47,300 nt of DNA from an uncultured beta proteobacterium (GTDB taxonomy: Bacteria; Pseudomonadota; Gammaproteobacteria; Burkholderiales; Burkholderiaceae_C). Position 1 is the first letter of the stretch. Every line of letters starts with the position of its first letter. This document shows positions 23,233 to 31,044 of the stretch, piece by piece. The notes beneath the pieces are model-generated. The model had not been told where the DNA came from. It ran no database searches and worked only from the letters and a program-made list of their open reading frames with translations. Location: positions 1 through 47,300 of the forward strand of contig CAJAES010000129.1 of the NCBI GenBank assembly GCA_903938815.1, written 5' to 3'. Position numbers and translations under genes: made by a program.

Positions 23233-23886
23233 ATGCGTGTTGTCCTGATTGCCCTGCTGCTAACCGCCACCGCCGCGGCTGCGCGAGCGGCCGAGCCCTC
23301 GGCGCCGACCGAAGACCCGGCCCTGCAGGAGGCTGTGGACGCCTATCAGCGCGGCGAGGTCGCCGCGGCCCGCAAGTCGCTCGAGGCGCTGTCGCGCCGG
23401 GGCGTGCCCGCGGCCGACTACAACCTGGGCGTCATCGCGCTCGATGCCGGCCGGCCTGCCGAGGCCGCGCGGCTGATGCAGCGCGCGGCGGAGCGTGGTT
23501 TCGTCACGGCCATGGTGGGCCTGGGCCGCCTGTACGACACCGGCCGCCTGGGTCGGCCTGACCTGCCGCTGGCGCAGCGCTGGTTCCTGCTGGCGGCCGA
23601 AGCCGGCAGCGTGGACGCGCAGGTGGAAGTGGCCACGGCCTTCTACCTGGGCCGCGGCGCCCCGCGCGACCGCGAGGCCGCCGCCCGCTGGTACCGCGAG
23701 GCCGCGAAGAGCGGCGACATCGGCGCGCAGTACCTGATCGCGTCGATGTACGAATCCGGCGACGGCGTCGACCGCGACCTGCGCCTGGCGCGCTACTGGT
23801 ACGACATCGCCGCGAAGAACGGCGACGAGGCCGCCCCGGGCAAGCTGAAGGAACTCGACGAGCGCCTGAAGGCGACGCCGTCCTGA
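23233..23886 (+). CDS. Exported Sel1-repeat (TPR-like) protein
   Basis: This is a 217-residue protein. The signal peptide covers residues 1-22 (cleavage after ARA). The mature part is a run of about four Sel1 repeats of 36 residues (for example AAERGFVTAMVGLGRLYDTG, AAEAGSVDAQVEVATAFYLG, AAKSGDIGAQYLIASMYESG). Such repeats mediate protein-protein contacts. It is probably periplasmic. GGAG lies before the ATG. It lies between lipB and the DUF493 gene, opposite to both. Confidence 0.87.
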   Translation: MRVVLIALLLTATAAAARAAEPSAPTEDPALQEAVDAYQRGEVAAARKSLEALSRRGVPAADYNLGVIALDAGRPAEAARLMQRAAERGFVTAMVGLGRLYDTGRLGRPDLPLAQRWFLLAAEAGSVDAQVEVATAFYLGRGAPRDREAAARWYREAAKSGDIGAQYLIASMYESGDGVDRDLRLARYWYDIAAKNGDEAAPGKLKELDERLKATPS

Positions 23887-23910
23887 GCGGCCCGGCGCCG
23901 GCCGCTCAGG
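23882..23910. terminator. Hairpin between convergent genes
   Basis: CCTGAGCGGCC and GGCCGCTCAGG are perfect 11-base arms around a 7-base loop. The left arm contains the Sel1 gene stop codon. Its place between converging genes suggests a two-way terminator, but no T-run follows on either strand, so termination could be Rho-assisted or the hairpin may only protect mRNA ends. Confidence 0.45.
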
Positions 23911-23913
23911 TGC

Positions 23914-24186
23914 CTACAACACCACCCGCACCATGGGGTGCGTGCTGAGGGTGCGGTAGAGCTCGTCGAGCTGCTCCCGGCTGGTGGCGGTGACGGTGAT
24001 CGTCACGCCGAGGTACTTGCCGCCCGAACTGGGCCGCAACTCGACCGTCGCGTGGTCGAACGCGGGGTCGAACTGCTGCGCGATACGGATCACGGCTCCG
24101 ACGAAGCCCTCCACCTGAGCGCCCATCACCTTGATCGGGAAGGCGCTCGGGTATTCGATCAGGCTCTGTTCGGGCGGGATGTCCAT
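23914..24186 (-). CDS. DUF493 (YbeD-like) family protein
   Basis: This is a 90-residue protein. PSAFPIKVMGAQVEGFVGAV and ATVELRPSSGGKYLGVTITV give the small ACT-like alpha/beta fold of YbeD, a protein of unknown function that usually accompanies lipB. Its ATG shares a base with the stop of the aminotransferase gene (TGATG), so it is translationally coupled. It is the last gene of the hemJ-led operon. Confidence 0.9.
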   Translation of the reverse strand: MDIPPEQSLIEYPSAFPIKVMGAQVEGFVGAVIRIAQQFDPAFDHATVELRPSSGGKYLGVTITVTATSREQLDELYRTLSTHPMVRVVL

Positions 24187-25073
24187 CAGATGCTCTGCTG
24201 AGTCTTGGCGCGCTGGTAGGCCTCGTGCAGGCGGGCGTACACCGGGCCCGGCTTGCCGCGCAGCGCGCCGTGGCCCACCGGCTCGCCGTCGATGCGGGTC
24301 ACGGGCAGGATCTCCTTCGTGGCCGAGCTCAGCATGACCTCGTCGGCGGCGCGCACGTCGGCTTCGGAGATGGGGCGCAGGTTGCAGGCGATGCCTACGT
24401 CCTCGCAGAGCTCGCGCAGAAGGTCGTAGCGGATGCCCTCGAGCAGGTGCTCGCTCTTCGGTGGGCCCAGCAACGCGCCTTCGTGGGCGATCCAGACGTT
24501 GCTGGCGGCGGCCTCGGTGAGCCAGCCGTCGCGGAACATGATGGTTTCCACAGCGCCGTGGTCGGCCGAGATCTGGCGCGCCAGCACGTTGCCCAGCAGC
24601 GAGGTGCTCTTGATGTCGCCGCGCTCCCAGCGGAAATCTCGCGCGGTCACGCAGGCCACGCCTGCGTGGCGCTGCTCGGGCGTGGCCGGCTTCATCGGGT
24701 TGGCCATCATGAAGACCGTGGGCTCGATGTCGGCCGGCATGACATGGTCGCGCAGCGCCACGCCGCGCGACACCTGGATGTAGACGAGCTGGTCGTCGGC
24801 GCCCGTCTTTTCCTTCGTTGCGGCCACCAGATGGCGGCAGCGCTCGAGCCACTCCTCGCGCGTCAGCGGGTTGCGGATGCGGATCTTGGCCAGCCCGCGC
24901 GCGAGGCGGGCCATGTGCTCGTCGAAGCGGAACAGGCGCTGGCCGTAGACCGGCGCCACGTCGTAGACGCCGTCGCCGAAGATGAAGCCGCGGTCGAGAA
25001 CGCTGATCTTCGCTTCGTTCAATGGCGTGTAGACGCCGTTCAGGTAGCAGATGCTGTCCGGAAGAGGGGTCAT
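24186..25073 (-). CDS. dat: Class IV aminotransferase, probable D-alanine transaminase
   Basis: This is a 295-residue PLP enzyme. The start at 25073 follows AGGAGA with six bases of spacing; a longer frame to 25121 lacks this. The PLP lysine is in RWERGDIKSTSLLGNVLARQ, and TEAAASNVWI and AADEVMLSSATKEILPVTRI are class IV signatures. D-amino-acid transaminases and branched-chain transaminases share the fold; the position between dacA and DUF493 and the SVLDRGFIFGDGVYDV start favour D-alanine transaminase. It would supply D-amino acids for the wall. Confidence 0.85.
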   Translation of the reverse strand: MTPLPDSICYLNGVYTPLNEAKISVLDRGFIFGDGVYDVAPVYGQRLFRFDEHMARLARGLAKIRIRNPLTREEWLERCRHLVAATKEKTGADDQLVYIQVSRGVALRDHVMPADIEPTVFMMANPMKPATPEQRHAGVACVTARDFRWERGDIKSTSLLGNVLARQISADHGAVETIMFRDGWLTEAAASNVWIAHEGALLGPPKSEHLLEGIRYDLLRELCEDVGIACNLRPISEADVRAADEVMLSSATKEILPVTRIDGEPVGHGALRGKPGPVYARLHEAYQRAKTQQSI

Positions 25074-25095
25074 CGCGGTCTCCTGTTCGACGAGA

Positions 25096-26253
25096 TTACT
25101 TGATCCACAGGCGCACGGCATCCCAGGCGCGCCCGAAGATGCCGGCCAGCGGCACGGGCGTCAGCACCTGCAGCGGCACGCGGCGCACCTCGGCGCCGCT
25201 GGCCGTGACGATGCGGATCGTGCCCACGGCCTGGCCCTGCGTCAGCGGCGCGACCAGCGGGTCGGTGCGTTCGATGGTGGTCTTCAGCTGCGCGCCCTCG
25301 CCGCGCGGCACCGTCACGACCAGCGGCCCGGCCGCACCCAGGCCGACCTCGGGCAGGGCGCCCTTCCAGACCGGCACCGTGGCCACGGGCTTGCCGGCCT
25401 CGAACAGGCGCACGGCGTCCCAGGCGGCCCAGCCCCAGTTCAGCAGCTTCTGGCTCTCGCTGGCGCGCGCCTCGCGCGAAGCCGTGCCCAGCACGACCGT
25501 CACCAGCCGGCGCTCGCCGCCGGGCAGCGCGCGCTTGGCGCTGGCGATCAGGCAGTAGCCGGCGGCGTCGGTGTAGCCGGTCTTCATGCCGTCCACGGCC
25601 GGGTCGCGGCCCAGCAGCATGTTGCGGTTGTCCTGGCGGATCTTGTTGAAGGTGTAGTCGCGGATCGCGTAGTAGCGGTAGTGGTCTGGGAAGTCGGTGA
25701 TGATCTTCCCGGCGATCACGGACAGGTCGCGTGCGCTGCTGTAGTGGCCCGCCTCGGTGAGGCCGGTGACGTTCTTGAACTGCGTGTTCTTCAGGCCCCA
25801 GGCCTGCGACTGCCGGTTCATCATCGCGACGAACTGCTCCAGCGTGCCGCCCACGCCTTCTGCCAGCGCCACCGAGGCGTCGTTGCCGCTCTGCACGATC
25901 ATGCCGCGCAGGAGTTCGTCGACCTTGGGCGTCATCTTGGGGTCGATGAACATCAGCGAGCCGCCGGCCTTGCGCTCGTTCCAGGCGAGTTCCGACACTG
26001 GCAGCGTCTGCTCCAGCGTGAGCTTCTTGTCGCGCAGGGCCTGGAACACCAGGTAGGCCGTCATCAGCTTGGTCAGCGATGCCGGCTCGGCGCGGGCGTC
26101 GGCGTCGCGCTCGGCCAGCACCTGCTGGCTGCTCAGGTCGAGCAGCACGTACTGGCGCGCGGCCACCTCGGGCGGCTGCGGCAGTTGCGCGGACGCCGGG
26201 ACATGCAGTGAGACACCGGCCACGGCCAGCAGGAAAGCGAGAAGTCTTTTCAT
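25096..26253 (-). CDS. dacA: D-alanyl-D-alanine carboxypeptidase (PBP5/6 type)
   Basis: This is a 385-residue protein exported by a signal peptide ending after ASA (about residue 22). The penicillin-binding motifs are all present: SLTK (catalytic Ser), SGN, and KTG in DGMKTGYTDAAGYC. A C-terminal PBP5 domain follows, ending in the amphipathic membrane anchor GIFGRAWDAVRLWIK. It trims the last D-alanine from peptidoglycan stem peptides. Its start overlaps the hydrolase stop by one base. Confidence 0.94.
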   Translation of the reverse strand: MKRLLAFLLAVAGVSLHVPASAQLPQPPEVAARQYVLLDLSSQQVLAERDADARAEPASLTKLMTAYLVFQALRDKKLTLEQTLPVSELAWNERKAGGSLMFIDPKMTPKVDELLRGMIVQSGNDASVALAEGVGGTLEQFVAMMNRQSQAWGLKNTQFKNVTGLTEAGHYSSARDLSVIAGKIITDFPDHYRYYAIRDYTFNKIRQDNRNMLLGRDPAVDGMKTGYTDAAGYCLIASAKRALPGGERRLVTVVLGTASREARASESQKLLNWGWAAWDAVRLFEAGKPVATVPVWKGALPEVGLGAAGPLVVTVPRGEGAQLKTTIERTDPLVAPLTQGQAVGTIRIVTASGAEVRRVPLQVLTPVPLAGIFGRAWDAVRLWIK

Positions 26254-26876
26254 CAGGGGCGGTGCCATGCACCGGTGATCAGTTGCTTGAGCAGGCCGAG
26301 CTGGCCATGGAAGAAGTGCCCGGTAGCGGGCACCACGGTGACGGGCAGCACCTGCGGGCGCGCCCAGTCCAGCACGGCGGACAGCGGCACTACTTCGTCG
26401 GACTCGCCGTGGATGACGATACTGTCCTGCGACACCGGCGCGGCCGGAAAGTTCACCACGGCCGGCCCGACGAGCACCAGGCGCTCGGCCCGGGCGTCCG
26501 CCGGGAGGCGGGCCGCGGCCTGCGTGGCGACGTAGGCGCCGAAGGAGAATCCGCCCAGGGCCAGCGGCAGGCCGGGCTCGCGCAGCGCGGCGATGACGGC
26601 CAGCGCGTCGTCCACCTCGCCCCGGCCTTCGTCCCAGGCGCCGGCGGAGCCGCCGATACCGCGGAAGTTGAAGCGCACCGCGCGGTAGCCCAGCTGCACG
26701 AAGGCGCGGGCGAGCGTCTGCACGACCTTGTTGTCCATCGTGCCGCCGTGCAGCGGGTGCGGGTGGCACAGCACGGCGACGCCGCGCACCGGCGCATCGG
26801 CGCCGGGCACGTCGATCGCGCATTCGATCGCGCCGGCCGGGCCGGCGATGAGCCGCTTTTCGGTCTGCGCGTTCAT
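26253..26876 (-). CDS. Alpha/beta hydrolase
   Basis: This is a 207-residue protein. CHPHPLHGGTMDNKVVQTLA and the nucleophile elbow GGFSFGAYVA (Ser) place it in the small alpha/beta hydrolases of the dienelactone-hydrolase/COG2945 type. VIHGESDEVVPL holds the acidic residue and PATGHFFHG the histidine, so the triad is complete. The substrate is unknown. The start is within the ferredoxin gene's stop (ATGA) and its own stop is in the dacA start. Confidence 0.88.
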   Translation of the reverse strand: MNAQTEKRLIAGPAGAIECAIDVPGADAPVRGVAVLCHPHPLHGGTMDNKVVQTLARAFVQLGYRAVRFNFRGIGGSAGAWDEGRGEVDDALAVIAALREPGLPLALGGFSFGAYVATQAAARLPADARAERLVLVGPAVVNFPAAPVSQDSIVIHGESDEVVPLSAVLDWARPQVLPVTVVPATGHFFHGQLGLLKQLITGAWHRP

Positions 26877-27199
26877 CGGCCCACGTCGGGCGGCAGCAGC
26901 AGGCGTTCGACGACCTTCCCGTTCTTCAGGTGCGAATCGACGATCTCGTCGATGTCGTGCTCGTCGACGAAGGTGTACCAGGTGGCTTCGGGGTAGACCA
27001 CGGCCACGGGGCCGCCGGCGCAGCGGTCCAGGCAACCGGCCTTGTTCACCCGCACCTGCCCCGGCCCGGCGAGCCCGGCGGCCTTCACGCGTGACTTGCA
27101 GCGGTCGAAGCCCGCCTGCGCGCCTTGCTGCGCACAGGCGGCGTCGCCGTTCTCGCGCTGGTTCAGGCAGAAGAAGATGTGGCGCTCGTAATAGCTCAT
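26873..27199 (-). CDS. Thioredoxin-like [2Fe-2S] ferredoxin
   Basis: This is a 108-residue protein. ERHIFFCLNQRENGDAACAQ gives the first cysteine and VNKAGCLDRCAGGPVAVVYP the last pair, the pattern of Shethna-type thioredoxin-like ferredoxins. One further cysteine (FDRCKSRVK) completes the set. It carries electrons in the cytoplasm; the partner is unknown. Start and stop both overlap neighbours by ATGA. Confidence 0.88.
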   Translation of the reverse strand: MSYYERHIFFCLNQRENGDAACAQQGAQAGFDRCKSRVKAAGLAGPGQVRVNKAGCLDRCAGGPVAVVYPEATWYTFVDEHDIDEIVDSHLKNGKVVERLLLPPDVGR

Positions 27200-28317
27200 G
27201 GCCGAATTGTAGGAGCCGACCCCAACCGCCCCAGAAGCCACAGCCCTGCCGCATAGGGCCACAGCCACCCGATCCACTGCGACAGGCCGTGGAACCGGAT
27301 GAAGCGGCCCTGCTCCCAGCGCAGCAGGCTTTGCGCGAAGTACGGGTCGGCCGGGGCCTGCGCCACCAGCAGCACCAGCGCCGTCACCACCACGAGCCCG
27401 AGGCCCGCCGCCACGCGGCGCGGCACCGGCGCGAGCGCGACGGCCAGCAGGCCGCCGATGACGAGCGCCGGCGCCGTCGTCGGGGCCAGCCACCGCCAGG
27501 CGTGTTCGGGGCCGAAGTTCAGCGCCGTCGACAGCGCCAGCACGCCGGCCGTCATGGCTGCTGCGCCCAGGCTCACGCCCACGCGGCGCCAGCCGGGCCG
27601 CACCACGGCAAAGGCCACCAGGCAGGGCGCCAGCAGGCCGAGCGCCGTCACCATCGTCTCGGCCGGAACGCCCAGCGGCGGCTGCGGCAGGCCTTCAGCC
27701 GCCAGCGCGGCATGCCAGGCCGCCGCCCAGGGCACGCCGTCCAGCGCGTCGGCCAGCAGCGGCAGCAGCCGCGGCCCCACCTGCCCGAGGCCCAGCGCCA
27801 CGGGCGCCGGAAACAGCAGCGCCAGCGGCCACAGCGCCAGCAGCAGCACGGCGCCGGTACTGCCCGCGTCGAACCAGCGCGCCATCCAGGCGCCCGCGCG
27901 TTGCGGCCACCCCAGGCGCCACAGCGGCGGCGCGAGAAGGGCGCCCAGGGCGCCGCCGCCGGCGTTGAGCACCCAGTCCAGCAGCGAGGGGTGGCGGTCG
28001 GGCAGGAAGTGCTGCGCGACCTCGGCGCAGTACGACAGCCCGGCGGCCAGCAGGGTGGCGCCCGTGATGGCCGCCAGCGTGCCCCGCCGCAGCAGCGCCA
28101 GCGCCATCAGCAGGCCCAGGGGCACATAGCCCAGGAAGTTGGACCACTGGTCGAACGGCAACCGGTAGCGCGGCCAGGGCAGGGCCAGCAGATCGGTCGC
28201 GTCGCGCCCGGGCGGCCAGCGCCAGCCTTCGAAGGGAAACAGGCTCGCGTACACGACCAGCGCAGCGAGCATCGCGGCCGCCAGGGCCGCCGGGCCGCGT
28301 GCGGCGGCCGAAGGCAT
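27196..28317 (-). CDS. VanZ-like integral membrane protein
   Basis: This is a 373-residue protein with about nine to eleven hydrophobic segments. DQWSNFLGYVPLGLLMALAL and EVAQHFLPDRHPSLLDWVLN match the VanZ-like domain (residues 50-130). The remaining C-terminal membrane part has no family I recognise. VanZ gives low-level teicoplanin resistance, but most VanZ-like proteins have no known role. Its start overlaps the hemJ stop and its stop overlaps the ferredoxin start. Confidence 0.82.
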   Translation of the reverse strand: MPSAAARGPAALAAAMLAALVVYASLFPFEGWRWPPGRDATDLLALPWPRYRLPFDQWSNFLGYVPLGLLMALALLRRGTLAAITGATLLAAGLSYCAEVAQHFLPDRHPSLLDWVLNAGGGALGALLAPPLWRLGWPQRAGAWMARWFDAGSTGAVLLLALWPLALLFPAPVALGLGQVGPRLLPLLADALDGVPWAAAWHAALAAEGLPQPPLGVPAETMVTALGLLAPCLVAFAVVRPGWRRVGVSLGAAAMTAGVLALSTALNFGPEHAWRWLAPTTAPALVIGGLLAVALAPVPRRVAAGLGLVVVTALVLLVAQAPADPYFAQSLLRWEQGRFIRFHGLSQWIGWLWPYAAGLWLLGRLGSAPTIRP

Positions 28318-28739
28318 CAGAAGGGCTTCACCACCACCAGCACGACGATGGCGGCGAACAGCAGCACCGAGGCTTCGTTGAAGACCCGGAACCAGCGGTG
28401 GCTGCGGCGGTTCTCGAGCCGCTCGAAACTGCGCATCAGGCTGCGGCAGGTGTGGTGGTAGCCGAGCACGCCCACCACCAGCAGCAGCTTGGCGTGCATC
28501 CAGCCGCCCGAGATGCCGAAGCCCAGCCACAGCCACAGGCCCAGCGCCACCGCCGGCACCATCAGCAGGCTGGAGAAGCGGTAGAGCTTGCGCGCCATCA
28601 GCAGCAGCCGCTCGCGCTCGGCGTGGCTGTCGGGGGCCACCATGGCCAGGTTGACGAACAGGCGCGGCAGGTAGAACAGGCCCGCGAACCAGCTGGCAAC
28701 GAAGACGATGTGGAAGGCTTTCACCCAGAGATAGGCCAT
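28317..28739 (-). CDS. hemJ: HemJ-family protoporphyrinogen oxidase
   Basis: This is a 140-residue membrane protein with four helices. WVKAFHIVFVASWFAGLFYL with His10, and the later WMHAKLLLVVGVLGYH, match HemJ (UPF0093), which oxidises protoporphyrinogen IX late in haem synthesis. Its divergent neighbour hemB acts earlier in the same pathway, which supports the call. CATAAT at 28752-28747 on the minus strand would be a -10 box starting the mRNA almost at the ATG; no ribosome binding site is visible. Confidence 0.88.
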   Translation of the reverse strand: MAYLWVKAFHIVFVASWFAGLFYLPRLFVNLAMVAPDSHAERERLLLMARKLYRFSSLLMVPAVALGLWLWLGFGISGGWMHAKLLLVVGVLGYHHTCRSLMRSFERLENRRSHRWFRVFNEASVLLFAAIVVLVVVKPF

Positions 28740-28761
28740 GTGCGCGATTATGGTCGTGGCG

Positions 28762-28789
28762 AAAAAAAGCCCCGGCCAGCGGCCGGGGC
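28762..28789 (-). terminator. Intrinsic terminator on the minus strand upstream of hemJ
   Basis: Read on the minus strand, GCCCCGGCC and GGCCGGGGC form a perfect 9-base stem around a 3-base loop, followed at once by seven T. This is a textbook Rho-independent terminator. It lies 22 bases before hemJ, so it ends a transcript that starts further upstream in the hemB-hemJ gap. Confidence 0.9.
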
Positions 28790-28874
28790 GTGCAAGCCTT
28801 ATCGCTGTCATACGGCAAGGCGCCTGCTCAGGGAGGAAAAGCAGGGAACGACAGCCTTGCGGCTATCATCCGCC
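28762..28874 (-). ncRNA. Candidate small RNA with an anti-Shine-Dalgarno hairpin loop
   Basis: About 113 bases on the minus strand end in a strong intrinsic terminator. A promoter CTGGCA-17-GATAAA (28909-28881) lies just upstream. The RNA holds a hairpin CTGCT/AGCAG (28844-28840 with 28828-28824) whose loop shows UUUCCUCCCUG, a CCUCC motif complementary to ribosome binding sites. Flanking segments can pair in two mutually exclusive ways (28854-28860 with 28815-28821, or 28850-28855 with 28804-28809). It could be a free regulatory RNA or an attenuator leader of hemJ. Confidence 0.5.
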
Positions 28875-28880
28875 GAGCAC

Positions 28881-28909
28881 TTTATCAGAGCGCGTCCGGG
28901 GCTTGCCAG
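28881..28909 (-). promoter_or_regulatory. Predicted promoter of the hemB-hemJ intergenic small RNA
   Basis: On the minus strand CTGGCA (28909-28904) and GATAAA (28886-28881) are 17 bases apart, each matching four of six consensus bases. The same six bases 28881-28886 read TTTATC forward, 18 bases after TTGCGG (28857-28862), a weaker candidate for the hemB promoter; the two would compete. Confidence 0.4.
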
Positions 28910-28942
28910 CGGCTTTACGCTCCTGCCGCGCAGGAGAAACCC

Positions 28943-29949
<1,007 letters not shown>

Positions 29950-29950
<1 letters not shown>

Positions 29951-31044
29951 TGCGCTTCTTCCACGTCACCGGGGAGCAGTTCCTGGAACTCCCGGAGATG
30001 CCGACGGACCTGCCCGCCGTCGGCTTCCTCTGGATCGGCAGTGCGCGTCGCGAGTTCGAGGTCGGCATCGCGGGCGTCCAGGCGCAGCTGCAGCGCTGGA
30101 CGGGCGGGCAGCTGGTGGACCTGCACGTCTCCGACCTGCTGAACAACCAGCTTCCGAGCCACTACGACTACACCTCCTGGTACGACATGATGGTGTTCCG
30201 GCGGCTCGCGGCCAGCCCGGGCGCAGCGCAGCTGTTCGTCGACGGCGAGCACGGCACGCTGGCCGCAGCGCGGCGCGCATTGCAGTCCATCGACACCAGC
30301 CCCGTCGGGTTCGCGGTGTTCGACCGCGTGCTGGTCACGGTGCACCCGACCGAATGCCCCGTGCGCGACCACTTCGCGCTGCGGCTGGCCAGCCTGAACG
30401 TCAACGGCGAGGGGCGTGGCAACTCGCGCATGCCGGCGAGCCCGGCCGACCTGATGCTGCGCATGGTCAACCACATGGTCGACAGCTACCTCGACCTGCG
30501 GCGCCTGCTCACTCGGCAGCTCGGCTACCTGCAGCAGGAGCTGCTCGACCCCAAGAGCCGGTTCCGCGACTGGCCCGTGCTGCTGGAATCGCGCAACGCG
30601 CTGCACCTGCTCGAGGACACCTGCGAGGACCAGCGCAGCGCCGTCCAGGAGTGGATCGACGCGCTGGACGAGTGGCCCGAAGAGAAGGACGCGCATGCCC
30701 GGCGCGAACGCGAGCTGCTGCGCGTGCGCTCGCGAGATGTCCTCGAGCACGTGGAGCGCGTGCTCGCCCATGTGCGCCGCCTGGGCGAATCGGCGGAGAC
30801 GGCGGTGCAGATGCATTTTTCGGCGCTGGGCCACCGCACCAACGACATCATGCGCACGCTCACGGTGCTGACCGCGATCTTCCTGCCGCTGAACCTGATC
30901 ACGGGCTTCTTCGGCATGAACTTCGATTCCATGCCGCTGATCCATTCATCGACCGGGATCTGGATCGCGATCCTGGCGATGCTGGGCGTGGGCGTCAGCC
31001 TGGTCGGCTACTTCTGGCGCAAGCGGTACCTCGAGTCGGCCTGA
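29950..31044 (+). CDS. corA: CorA-family divalent cation transporter
   Basis: This is a 364-residue protein. A large cytoplasmic N-terminal part (1-300, with the long helix near 195-300) is followed by two membrane helices. The loop motif GMN in GFFGMNFDSMPL identifies a CorA-type magnesium/cobalt channel. It starts in the hemB stop (TGATG). Supply of magnesium could suit the Mg-dependent HemB, but that link is speculative. The last 99 bases overlap the convergent kefC-like gene. Confidence 0.92.

Noticed and set aside
28820..28860. 4.5S (SRP) RNA suggested by CAGG..GGAA..AGCAG on the plus strand
   Set aside because: The spacing and tetraloop closing pair differ from the SRP RNA core, and the terminator is on the other strand.
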